Source: Pueribacillus sp041725775
GTDB taxonomy: Bacteria; Bacillota; Bacilli; Bacillales; UBA6769
Direction of reading: 5' to 3'
DNA length: 64,000 nt
Assembly (NCBI RefSeq): GCF_041725775.1
Contig: NZ_JBEUEL010000011.1
Coordinates: 1-64,000, forward strand
Positions 54,239-62,476 of this stretch are shown here, piece after piece. The position numbers and the translations under genes are program-made. The notes under the pieces were generated by a model, which worked only from the letters and a program-made list of their open reading frames with translations, had not been told where the DNA came from and did no database searches. Position 1 is the stretch's first letter. Each line of letters begins with the position of its first letter.

Positions 54239-54738
54239 TTATGATTGCTGCTTCAACTGCCCCGTCTGAATGAGGTGTATAAGTCGTTGAATATCTTCTT
54301 TTGTCGCTGATTGCTTTTTTTGCTTTAACGTATAACCAATTTGTCCATTTGATTCGATTGTCGCATATTGGACATCAGCAATCGAACTGATCCCCGATTG
54401 AAGCAACTGTGCTTCCAATTGATCGACGGTTAGACGAAGCTTTTTTAATTTTTTTCGTCTAATGCCCCGTTTTCAATGACAGGTACTGCTTTCCCCCTAA
54501 TTAATGACTCGGACTTATTAAAATTTAATCCAATTAATTCAGTTACGACTAAACTTGCAACGAGAACACTAGTAAGAGAAAAGTTGGCCATAATCCATTC
54601 CCAGTTATCGGTTGAATTAATAGCGTGCCTAGTGCAATCATAATGACCGTTTGTGGTATCGTCATTTGAGAAATTGACTATTCTACCCCCAAATCGTTAC
54701 AAAACAGTCGCAACGACAAAAAAAGCGACGTTTGCCAT
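54239..54738 (-). pseudogene. Broken DUF421 (YetF-like) membrane protein
   Basis: Readable parts on the minus strand: MANVAFFVVATVL near 54738, MTIPQTVIMIALGTLLIQPI near 54660, VVTELIGLNFNKSESLIRGK and AVPVIENGALDE. After a frameshift in the A-tract near 54445 follow KKLRLTVDQLEAQLLQSGIS and QRLIHLIQTGQLKQQS. The order matches the DUF421/YetF family with its membrane half and soluble domain. Frameshifts and a stop make it inactive. Confidence 0.82.
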
Positions 54739-54794
54739 GTTTAGATTCTCCTTATACTGACGACGTTACCTTTTATTGTCCAACTGTGGCAAAA

Positions 54795-55778
54795 TCATAT
54801 GCATGAAATGTCAGAAAAATACCGTGTAAGCTTTTTCAGTTCATCCACTTTTGTAACGTCTGTTGGTTGCATCGGAATATAAATTTTATTAAATTTCGAA
54901 AATCGTATTTCAATTTCATGAAGATACTCTTTTTCCTGCTCTCTTCTTTTTGCTAAAAATTCTCCATCTACATCTTTTGGCAAAACTCGATTCACAATTA
55001 AACTGCCTATCGATATATGATGCTTTTTCAATAGATTAATCGCTTTTTCGGTCTCTAAAATTGGTAGCCTTTCTGGATTTAGTACAAAGTAAAAAGACGT
55101 CCGGTCTCCATCTAAGAGCCAATCTTTCACTTGCGAAAAACGCTCCCTGCGTTTGTACAACAAATGGTACACATCATCGACCCGTTCATCTCGTTCTTGA
55201 ACTCCTGCTATATTGTCTAACATTTGCTGCATCTCCTGTGACTTCTTACGTTGCGAGAGCATCCCGTCCATCCACACTTCCATTATTTCAGGCAATGAAA
55301 GTAAACGTAGCGTGTGTCCCGTTGGTGCTGTATCGAACACGACGTGAGCATATTCTTTTTCCGCCTCCAACAGAATTTTCGTAAATTCATCAAACAATGC
55401 TGCTTCTTCCGCACCAGGAGATACCGCCGCAAAATCAACTTGACGCTCAACCTCTTTTCTCAGATCAGGAGCAGTTAACCTCTCCAAATTTTGTTTCACT
55501 TCGTTGAGGTAGCGTTCCACCGCCTCAGATGTATCTAATTCATGTATGCGCAAATAGGGGATAACTTCAGCCTTTCCGATTAAATCAGCCAATGAATGCG
55601 CTGGATCTGTCGATACAAGTAGAGTGCGTACTCCTTTTTCTGCTAGAGAAAAGGCAAACGTGGCGGAACACGTCGTTTTCCCGACTCCACCTTTGCCACC
55701 AAAAAACGTGATTTCTAATTTTCCAGTGTCCTTTACCGCTTCTTCTTTCTCCCTTTTTTTAAAAAAATTTAACAACAA
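54795..55778 (-). CDS. ArsA/Get3-type anion-transporting ATPase homologue
   Basis: About 327 residues from TTG 55778, which overlaps the preceding stop by 10 bases; an in-frame ATG at 55826 would overlap it by 58 and has no ribosome site. Deviant Walker A GGKGGVGKTT, DPAHSLADLIG switch I, DTAPTGHTLRLLSLPE switch II. A single ATPase domain, as in Get3, unlike double-domain ArsA. No ars genes nearby, so arsenite export is unlikely; the context with cory-CC-star and CstA suggests a targeting or assembly role. Confidence 0.82.
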   Translation of the reverse strand: MLLNFFKKREKEEAVKDTGKLEITFFGGKGGVGKTTCSATFAFSLAEKGVRTLLVSTDPAHSLADLIGKAEVIPYLRIHELDTSEAVERYLNEVKQNLERLTAPDLRKEVERQVDFAAVSPGAEEAALFDEFTKILLEAEKEYAHVVFDTAPTGHTLRLLSLPEIMEVWMDGMLSQRKKSQEMQQMLDNIAGVQERDERVDDVYHLLYKRRERFSQVKDWLLDGDRTSFYFVLNPERLPILETEKAINLLKKHHISIGSLIVNRVLPKDVDGEFLAKRREQEKEYLHEIEIRFSKFNKIYIPMQPTDVTKVDELKKLTRYFSDISCI

Positions 55779-56038
55779 CGAAACCCGTCCAATGGAGATT
55801 TTTCCATTCCCATTCTTATATGCCATTCGTGAAAATCTTCCAACATAAACGGGAGAAGTTCGAGCGTATAAAAAGAAGCGGGATTCGGAAGCCCTAATCG
55901 CTCTGAATAAATGAGCAGCTTAAATAGATCATCTCTTTTTTGAATTTCACGTTTCATCGTTTGCCGATATGGTGTATAGTACATTTCCGTATAAAAGTGT
56001 TTTACATTGTCAGCAAAACTTTGGATTCTTTTCTTCAT
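55769..56038 (-). CDS. cory-CC-star family small protein, 89 aa
   Basis: MKKRIQSFADNVKHFYTEMY then KLLIYSERLGLPNPASFYTL, ending GMEKSPLDGFRCC and stop. Ending in a Cys pair right before the stop is the hallmark of this group. It sits between cstA (16 bases after its stop) and the ArsA-like ATPase and overlaps that gene. It may be a client or adaptor of the ATPase; function unknown. Confidence 0.8.
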   Translation of the reverse strand: MKKRIQSFADNVKHFYTEMYYTPYRQTMKREIQKRDDLFKLLIYSERLGLPNPASFYTLELLPFMLEDFHEWHIRMGMEKSPLDGFRCC

Positions 56039-56054
56039 TGTACAAACTCCTTAC

Positions 56055-57743
56055 TTACGTTGCAGGCGGGATTGGAGCTTGTCGCTCTCGTTTAACCGCT
56101 GCAACTCCTTCAAGAATAAGCCAAATGTTTAATGCAAGAATGAATGTGCCGACAATAACGAGTAACGTATTTCCTTCTTTTAAATAGTTAGAAATGTTAA
56201 TAACCATACTCGTTGCGGTAGCTGTAACGACAACAATCAATGGAATAAGCGCATAAATGAACTTTCTACCTAGACGCCATAAAATAATCGTAATGATTAA
56301 TAGCGATAAGCCAGCCGTCAACTGATTCGTCGTTCCGAACAACGGCCAAAGCACCATTCCGCCAGCTCCCGGGTTTGAGGGGTCAGCTAAAAAGGCAAGT
56401 GCAATACAACTTAATAGCGCGATAATAGTGCTAAAGTTTGCATTTTTTAACGGTTTAACGTGATATTGCTCTCCGATTTCCGATAAAATAAAACGCTGAA
56501 GACGCATTGACGTATCTAGCGTAGTCGCCGCAAACGCAACGACCATAATCGAAATAAACGTAGTCGCAATGATAGGAGAAATACCGAGATTCGCTAAAAA
56601 GCTCCCTGCACCTGTTACGAAAGCAGCTGTTCCTCCTGCACTTGCGGATGCCCACGAACCATAATGTTCGCTCCATGCTTCAAATGTTGCAAACCCAGCT
56701 GCTGTTGCCATAATTGCAGCAAGCGCAAGCATTCCTTCACCAACAGCACCAAAGTAACCGACGAAACGGGCGTCTGTTTCTTGATTCAACTGTTTCGAAG
56801 AAGTTCCTGAACTTACGAGTCCATGAAAACCAGAAATCGCCCCGCACGCAATCGTCACGAATAACAACGGAAGAATCGGTGGTGTCCCAGCCGGTACATT
56901 TGTGTTAAACATTGGTGCAACAAAGTCCGGTCTACCGATAAATAAACCGAGATAAAGAATGATTAACCCAAGAAACAGCATATGCGAATTAATATAATCT
57001 CGTGGTTGGAGTAACGTCCAAACAGGCAGTCTTGAGGCGATCGCCCCATACAAAAGCATAATAATGACCCACCATGCCGGTGATGGAAGCCCTAACATTG
57101 TCTCAGAAAGTGGTAACGGGAATTTCGCTCCAAGAAAAATAAACGTAAATAACAAAAGTAAACCGATGATTGAGGGCCAGAACAACTTTACTCTTCGCTT
57201 ATACACTAAAAAACCAATCGAAATCGCCACAGGAATTTGCAGCCAATAAGGAAGAACACTTTCAGGAAAAGCAGTAAACAAATTAGCAATCGTAACTGCA
57301 AATACTGCATTGACTAATAGCAACAAAAAGAAAATAATAAGTAAAAATAAACCTTTTGCCCGTTTTCCAATCACTGAATTCGTAATAACTCCAACTGATT
57401 TTCCTCTGTTACGAACGGACGCCCAAAGCGTTCCAAAATCATGAATTCCTGCAAAAAAGATTGTCCCAAATACAACCCAAAGGAGGGCCGGACCCCACCC
57501 CCAAATCATCGCAATTGCAGGCCCAACAATAGGTGCCGCTCCCGCAACTGAACTAAAGTGATGTCCCCATAGGACAAACTTGTTCGTCGGCACATGATCA
57601 ACACCATCGTGAAATTGATGTGCTGGTGTCACGTAATTTGGATCAAGTCGAAAAATTCTCTCTGCTAAAAAGTTAGAATAAAACCGATAACCTAAATAGA
57701 AAAAAACTAATGCTCCTAACGTCGTAAGCCATGGACTCATCAT
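56055..57743 (-). CDS. cstA: Carbon starvation protein CstA-family transporter
   Basis: 562 residues with about sixteen membrane helices. Family motifs: VLWGHHFSSVAGAAPIVGPAIA, WVVFGTIFFAGIHDF and GFHGLVSSGTSSKQL. CstA proteins import pyruvate or peptides. The start is one of two ATGs behind GGGAGGGTG. First gene of a three-gene unit with cory-CC-star and the ATPase. Confidence 0.92.
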   Translation of the reverse strand: MMSPWLTTLGALVFFYLGYRFYSNFLAERIFRLDPNYVTPAHQFHDGVDHVPTNKFVLWGHHFSSVAGAAPIVGPAIAMIWGWGPALLWVVFGTIFFAGIHDFGTLWASVRNRGKSVGVITNSVIGKRAKGLFLLIIFFLLLLVNAVFAVTIANLFTAFPESVLPYWLQIPVAISIGFLVYKRRVKLFWPSIIGLLLLFTFIFLGAKFPLPLSETMLGLPSPAWWVIIMLLYGAIASRLPVWTLLQPRDYINSHMLFLGLIILYLGLFIGRPDFVAPMFNTNVPAGTPPILPLLFVTIACGAISGFHGLVSSGTSSKQLNQETDARFVGYFGAVGEGMLALAAIMATAAGFATFEAWSEHYGSWASASAGGTAAFVTGAGSFLANLGISPIIATTFISIMVVAFAATTLDTSMRLQRFILSEIGEQYHVKPLKNANFSTIIALLSCIALAFLADPSNPGAGGMVLWPLFGTTNQLTAGLSLLIITIILWRLGRKFIYALIPLIVVVTATATSMVINISNYLKEGNTLLVIVGTFILALNIWLILEGVAAVKRERQAPIPPAT

Positions 57744-57820
57744 TCACCCTCCCTTTCATATTTTTCTACTTATTAGAAGTAGGCTTGTTAGTTAATATGC
57801 AATGGAGAGTCTTTTCAGAA

Positions 57821-57856
57821 CAAAAAACCGCCTCATCGCAAAATGATGAAACGGTT
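57821..57856 (-). terminator. Terminator of mpg
   Basis: AACCGCCTCATC and GATGAAACGGTT (57826-57856, imperfect stem); T6 on the minus strand. It lies behind the mpg gene ending at 57949. Confidence 0.75.
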
Positions 57857-57948
57857 AGAATCAGACAAAACACAAAACCAGTATTGTCTCACTGATGCTC
57901 TATCTTTGTGACAACAGATACAGGCATATTTGTTGCCAAAAGTTAATC

Positions 57949-58530
57949 TTATTTTGATACAAATAAATTTCCACTTACCCAAAATCGCCACGGATAATTT
58001 TTTGCTTCACCTGTATTATCAATACCAATTCGTGTTCCAGTTGATATCGACTTTGGCGTATACCCTTCAGCAATATAAATCGGTCGCTCAAACAAAGGTC
58101 GTCCATAATCGTCCATGTTGATTCCCATCGCTTTTGTTAATTTTCCTGGTCCGTTCGTTAAATGTATCCTTTGTTCGACTTTCCTGCGTTCATACATTAA
58201 ATCAATTCCTGAACAAGGCTCAATAGCACGGATTAAGACAGCTTCAGGCTTTTCAATTTCACCGCTCACGACATTCACAAGCGTATGCGTATGCATTTGA
58301 TACGTGTAAACATAACCCGCTTCACCAAACATAATTTCTGTTCGCTTCGTCCTCCGATTTCCGTAACTATGTGCCGCTCGATCTTCTGGTCCGATATAGG
58401 CTTCTGTCTCAACGATATAGCCTGCTGTAATGCCTAACTCAGTTTCTTTTACTAGCAAACAACCGAGTAAAGCTTTCGCAAGCTCAAGTGTAGGTTTCTT
58501 AAAATCAGCTTTTGAAAGTACCGTAAACAC
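57949..58530 (-). CDS. mpg: 3-methyladenine DNA glycosylase, AAG/Mpg type
   Basis: 193 residues from GTG 58530 (VFTVLSKADFKKPTLELAKA), GGAGGG ten bases upstream. Motifs: catalytic region IVETEAYIGPEDRAAHSYGNRRTKR, MFGEAGYVYTYQMHTHTLVNVV and the TNGPGKLTKAMGI loop. Excises alkylated purines. It probably covers part of the role of the lost alkA. Confidence 0.92.
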   Translation of the reverse strand: MFTVLSKADFKKPTLELAKALLGCLLVKETELGITAGYIVETEAYIGPEDRAAHSYGNRRTKRTEIMFGEAGYVYTYQMHTHTLVNVVSGEIEKPEAVLIRAIEPCSGIDLMYERRKVEQRIHLTNGPGKLTKAMGINMDDYGRPLFERPIYIAEGYTPKSISTGTRIGIDNTGEAKNYPWRFWVSGNLFVSK

Positions 58531-58552
58531 GACCGTATTTCCCTCCGAAGTT

Positions 58553-59119
58553 CTATTCCGCAGCTTTCGGTTTCGCATAAATAATATAGCGGTCTGGCGC
58601 ACTACCTACATACGTAAATGGATAACAAGTTGTCACAGTTAATAACTCTTCATCAATATTTGGATTAATGACCGTACGGTCATCTGCATCGACAATTTCT
58701 GTTTTTTCAATCACATAAGTAAAAGTACCATACGGCATCTTGACTTCAAGTTCGTCTCCTAATTCTAATTCACCGAGTCGTCTAAACACGGTATCTCGGT
58801 GTCCTGATAATACAATTTGACCTTCTTGAGATGGAAAAGCAGTGCCATCATAATGTCCGACCCCTTTTTCTAGTTCATCTTCATCTACTCCTTCAACAAT
58901 CGGTAATACTTCATCTAATGTTGGAAGTGAAAGAAGCCCTACTTCTTCCCCGGTAGAAGGAGCAAACGAAGAGATATCAATTTTTTCTTCCTCTGATATC
59001 ATCGCCTCAGCCCGTTGCAATGCTTCCTTTTGTTGTTGCTTAGAATCCCAAATATGATAGCCCCCATATAAAATAAAACCAAGTCCTACAGCAAGTAAAA
59101 TCGAACCAATGTACTTCAC
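58553..59119 (-). CDS. srtD: Class D sortase
   Basis: 188 residues, N-terminal membrane anchor IGSILLAVGLGFILYGGY. Catalytic H107 (LSGHRDTV), C165 (TVTTCYPF) and R177 (PDRYIIYA). Class D sortases attach LPxTA proteins to the spore or mother-cell wall; the remnant at 46775-46905 has an LPKTA motif. It ends 23 bases before the mpg start region. Confidence 0.9.
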   Translation of the reverse strand: MKYIGSILLAVGLGFILYGGYHIWDSKQQQKEALQRAEAMISEEEKIDISSFAPSTGEEVGLLSLPTLDEVLPIVEGVDEDELEKGVGHYDGTAFPSQEGQIVLSGHRDTVFRRLGELELGDELEVKMPYGTFTYVIEKTEIVDADDRTVINPNIDEELLTVTTCYPFTYVGSAPDRYIIYAKPKAAE

Positions 59120-59321
59120 CTAACCACCCCCAGAAAACACAAAATTGTTCATCAACTTACCATTATTTTACTTCAATTGCAATAAATATGCTAGCTATTT
59201 AAGATCGATCTTTATGAATCCAACATTCACTTAAAATTTCACAGTGATTGTAAAAAACAATGCTGCCTACTTTACAAAAAACGTAATGCCTGCCCCAAAA
59301 TATACTCACTATATACTCACT

Positions 59322-59355
59322 AAAAGAAACCCTGTGGGGACACAGGATTTCTTTT
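59322..59355 (-). terminator. Terminator of yfhD
   Basis: AAAGAAACCCTGTG and CACAGGATTTCTTT pair, with a T-run on the minus strand; overlaps the yfhD stop. Confidence 0.75.
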
Positions 59356-59545
59356 ACATTCCATTATATTTTTGAATGTTTCTTGCTCGCTCTCTAGCAG
59401 CTTCTGCTCTTGCCTGCGCTTCTTTGTCATTCTCATCGGCAAGTTCTTCTGAAAACTCAACATCTTCTGCCTTTGCAGTTTGGCTTTTTGGCATTTGCCC
59501 TAAAGATTTTTTCCTGCTAGGATTTCGATGTTCATCACGCCCCAT
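59354..59545 (-). CDS. yfhD: YfhD-family small protein
   Basis: 63 residues from ATG 59545 with GAGGTG upstream: MGRDEHRNPSRKKSLGQMPK, then acidic and Ala/Arg-rich stretches, ending NIQKYNGM. YfhD is a small Bacillus protein of unknown role, probably sporulation-related. Confidence 0.82.
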   Translation of the reverse strand: MGRDEHRNPSRKKSLGQMPKSQTAKAEDVEFSEELADENDKEAQARAEAARERARNIQKYNGM

Positions 59546-59696
59546 CACACACACCTCACTTTTGTTAAAATTCCTTAATTAGTGTGTGTTAATAAGTAAA
59601 AATCATGAGCTTTAAATTTGTTAAAATTTTACAAAAGCTGCATTTTTCATGATATAATAAAAATAAATATTTTAAAATGAAAGGTGAATTATCATA

Positions 59697-60042
59697 ACAG
59701 ACCGTGAATTACTAGAATTATTAGTTGATAGAGTAACAAAATTAGACTCTGATAATGACTAGCTTAAAAAGAAATGGCTAAATTTGATTCTGAGCAAAAA
59801 GAAATGAAAGAGACTCAAAAACTGATGCAAGCACAATTATCAGAACGAACGAGATTGTTCGTGTTTATTCGTGTTCACAGGAAAAAGCAGATGCAAAGTT
59901 AGAAACATTAAGTATGAATTTGCATTCGTCCATAAAAGGAGGACAAGCGCGACAGGAAAAAGTTCTTGAACGTCTTTCACTTCGGTCAATTGAGCAAGAG
60001 TCTGAAATTGTTGATATTAATTTACGTCGTGCGAAATCGTAA
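59697..60042 (+). pseudogene. Broken coiled-coil protein gene
   Basis: Behind AAAGGTGA the sequence reads ITDRELLELLVDRVTKLDSD without a proper start codon, meets TAG at 59759-59761, then continues in other frames: AKFDSEQKEMKETQKLMQAQ and DAKLETLSMNLHSSIKGGQA, ending RSIEQESEIVDINLRRAKS. Resembles short coiled-coil proteins of Bacilli. Lost start, a stop and frameshifts mark it as dead. Confidence 0.75.
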
Positions 60043-60199
60043 GACCCCAATCCCTACAAGATAAGACATCCTTCTATTTCTAACCTTCCTACATTCCAAC
60101 TTCATATCTGTCTCCTGTAATTCTAACAAAAACACTTTTTCCTACACATATTGCAAACTTCATGTATAATAATACCTGTTCCCATTACTAGTAGGGAAA

Positions 60200-60236
60200 C
60201 GTTGTTCGAAACCATCCAACGATAAAAAACTAAGGA
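60200..60236 (+). ncRNA. preQ1-I riboswitch of queT
   Basis: CGTTG (60200-60204) pairs with CAACG (60217-60221) around TTCGAAACCATC, followed by ATAAAAAACTAA and the ribosome site GGAG at 60234-60237. This is the class I preQ1 aptamer layout in which the A-rich tail makes the pseudoknot and hides the ribosome site. Translational control by the queuosine precursor. Confidence 0.9.
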
Positions 60237-60247
60237 GACAATTCAAT

Positions 60248-60733
60248 ATGAAGCTAAAAACAATTATCGGCAATGCGATTTTTGCAGCACTGTATATTGC
60301 TGTGTCCGCACTCATTCAGCCATTCGGTTTTACGAATGTGCAATTCCGGATTTCCGAGATTTTTAACCATCTTGTCGTTTTCAACAAAAAATACATTTTC
60401 GGAATTGTGCTCGGTGTCTTTTTTACTAATTTATTTTTCTCGCCATTATTGCCATACGATTTAATTTTTGGTGTTGGACATTCACTCATTACATTGCTCA
60501 TTTTAATCGGTGCAATGAAATTTATTAAAGGAACGTGGGCACGACTCCTGTTTAACACAGCTCTATTTACGTTTACGATGTTTATTATTGCCTTTGAGCT
60601 AAAACTCGCTTTCGGCCTTCCATTTTGGTTTGGATGGTTGACGACAGCTGCAGGTGAATTTATTGTCATGCTCATCGGTGTACCGATCATGTACTTACTA
60701 AACAAGCGACTTCGCTTTTCAGAGCGAGTATAA
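60248..60733 (+). CDS. queT: QueT-type ECF transporter S component for queuosine precursors
   Basis: 161 residues, six membrane helices, start MKLKTIIGNAIFAALYIAVSALIQPFGFTN. QueT family imports preQ1/preQ0 or queuosine. The preQ1 riboswitch directly upstream supports the substrate. No own ATPase; uses the shared EcfAA'T. Confidence 0.92.
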   Translation: MKLKTIIGNAIFAALYIAVSALIQPFGFTNVQFRISEIFNHLVVFNKKYIFGIVLGVFFTNLFFSPLLPYDLIFGVGHSLITLLILIGAMKFIKGTWARLLFNTALFTFTMFIIAFELKLAFGLPFWFGWLTTAAGEFIVMLIGVPIMYLLNKRLRFSERV

Positions 60734-60738
60734 TAAAA

Positions 60739-60763
60739 ACGGTGAATTACTCACCGTTTTTTT
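60739..60763 (+). terminator. Terminator of queT
   Basis: ACGGTGA-ATTAC-TCACCGT followed by T7, 5 bases after the stop. Confidence 0.88.
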
Positions 60764-60984
60764 TAGATCTCAACAACGGCATTCGTTCATTACGTGCAAG
60801 ATTTCTCTTACCTTTGTCGGCGATTCATTAGCATTAAAATAATTAGCTCTGTAATGAAATAGACATGTTACGAAAAATATAAGTTTCCCACATTATATTT
60901 CAACTCTTTTCAATTATTATTAAAAACCTTATGTCTAGGCATACTAAAAATAAACCAAACTATATAAAAAGAGGTGGTTCAAAC

Positions 60985-61218
60985 ATGCCAAAAGACAGTG
61001 AAAACACTCATTCTAAGTCAACGCCTCACTTCGATGGACAGCGTGATCGCGTTATCAATGATTCACAAGGAACACAAATGGGCGTACGTATAGACCGAAC
61101 GAAGCAAAACCCTTATGGTGTGACTGAGTTGAAAAATGAAAACATGAAAGAATTTAAATCGTTGACAAGCGGGAAAACAATTAATAACAATCACAAACAT
61201 AAGAAAACAGAGCTATAA
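60985..61218 (+). CDS. Small hydrophilic protein of unknown function, 77 aa
   Basis: ATG 60985 behind GAGGTGG, reading MPKDSENTHSKSTPHFDGQR. Strongly hydrophilic, Asn/Lys/Ser-rich, no Cys, ending HKHKKTEL. Such composition recalls small spore proteins of Bacilli, but the family was not recognised. Followed by a terminator. Confidence 0.65.
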   Translation: MPKDSENTHSKSTPHFDGQRDRVINDSQGTQMGVRIDRTKQNPYGVTELKNENMKEFKSLTSGKTINNNHKHKKTEL

Positions 61219-61240
61219 ACGAACGAGCTCTGTTTCTTTT
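61206..61240 (+). terminator. Terminator of the small hydrophilic protein gene
   Basis: AACAGAGCT (61206-61214) pairs with AGCTCTGTT (61226-61234), then TCTTTTT; overlaps the stop codon. Confidence 0.85.
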
Positions 61241-61512
61241 TGTAGATTAAAAAATGGGAACAAAACGATACTTAAACCATGATTTCACTGTTATATGAGA
61301 AGCATTGGTTTCGTTTGTCATTATTTCCCGAGAAATGATTCTTTATTACTATTTCTTGTCAAAATTTATCCGTTCATCGATTAGCCCATGTGCTCACTGC
61401 CCTTCCGATTTGCTAATGAACGAGACATGATTGTCCACTTTTTTGCATATAATCGGAGTAATGAAAATGACCATGGCTAGTATACTTTTAATTAGAAGGG
61501 CTGGGAATAAAG
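61241..61512. other. Intergenic stretch without recognisable gene
   Basis: AT-rich. The candidate frame at 61431-61637 overlaps the DoxX-like gene out of frame and was rejected. No other feature was found beyond the AGAAGGG ribosome site for the next gene. Confidence 0.5.
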
Positions 61513-61866
61513 ATGTTAAGGTTAATTCGTTTCATCGTTGCTTACGTATTCATTACGTCAGGTTTAATGAAATTTTTAAGTATAGAGTTAAGCAACTATT
61601 TCATAAACTTAGGCTTTCTTTATCCAGTTTATTTTAAAAACATGATCGCACTCATTGAAATCGTTTGCGGTATTTTGATTTTCTTAAACAAACGAGTAAA
61701 GTATTCAACTATTCCTTTAATCGCCATCATGATTGGGGCATTGCTTACAACGAAAGTACCGCTCTTACAAACTAGTTTCATGAACTTTATTTTTCAAGCG
61801 CGCTTAGATATCGTCATGCTCGCTTTACTTGTCATGTTATATCAAAACTATCATCGTAACTATTAA
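61513..61866 (+). CDS. DoxX-like membrane protein
   Basis: 117 residues with four helices: MLRLIRFIVAYVFITSGLMK (helix 1 and the family GxxK motif), NMIALIEIVCGILIFLNKR and ARLDIVMLALLVMLY. DoxX family members are membrane proteins linked to thiol and redox stress. Ends 2 bases before the convergent desR stop. Confidence 0.82.
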   Translation: MLRLIRFIVAYVFITSGLMKFLSIELSNYFINLGFLYPVYFKNMIALIEIVCGILIFLNKRVKYSTIPLIAIMIGALLTTKVPLLQTSFMNFIFQARLDIVMLALLVMLYQNYHRNY

Positions 61867-61867
61867 A

Positions 61868-62473
61868 TTATTTAAACCAACCTTTTTCTTTTGAGCGAGT
61901 AATCGCTTCAATCCGGTTTTTCACTTCTAATTTATCAAGAATCCCAGAAATATAATTTCGAACGGTCCCTGTTTTAATTTTTAATTTATCCGCAATTTCA
62001 TTCGTATTCTTTCCATCAGCAACGAGCTCAAGCACTTCTTTTTCACGATTTGTTAGTGGGTTCTCCTCACTATAAGCCGTTTCAATGAGCTCTGGAGCAT
62101 AAATGCGTTTTCCTTCCATCACACTTCGGATCGTACTTGCGAGTTCTTCACTCGGACTGTCTTTCAATAAATAAGCACTTACACCAGCCTTAATAGCCCG
62201 CTGAAAATAACCGGATCGTGCAAATGTCGTCAAAATGATGACTTTACAATTCGAACCTTTCTCTTTTAACTCTTCAGCCGCTTCAAGTCCACTTTTAATC
62301 GGCATTTCGATATCCATAATGCAAATATCAGGATCATGTAATTGAACGAGTGCAAGTGCATCCTCTCCGTTCGTTGCTTTTCCGACGACTTCTAGATCGT
62401 CCTCCAAATCTAACAATGACCCAAGTGCTCCGAGCATCATTCGTTGATCTTCTGCAATTACAATACGAATCAT
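61868..62473 (-). CDS. desR: DesR-like response regulator
   Basis: 201 residues. Receiver domain with D54 (CIMDIEMP) as phosphoacceptor and T in ILTTFAR, then LuxR-type helix-turn-helix LTNREKEVLELVADGKNTNEIADKLKI. DesR-P activates the desaturase gene in the cold. Overlaps desK by a 4-base gap only, same operon. Confidence 0.9.
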   Translation of the reverse strand: MIRIVIAEDQRMMLGALGSLLDLEDDLEVVGKATNGEDALALVQLHDPDICIMDIEMPIKSGLEAAEELKEKGSNCKVIILTTFARSGYFQRAIKAGVSAYLLKDSPSEELASTIRSVMEGKRIYAPELIETAYSEENPLTNREKEVLELVADGKNTNEIADKLKIKTGTVRNYISGILDKLEVKNRIEAITRSKEKGWFK

Positions 62474-62476
62474 TCA

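Noticed and set aside
54795..55778. Arsenite resistance ATPase (arsA)
   Set aside because: Only one ATPase domain and no arsB, arsD or arsR nearby; context fits another role.
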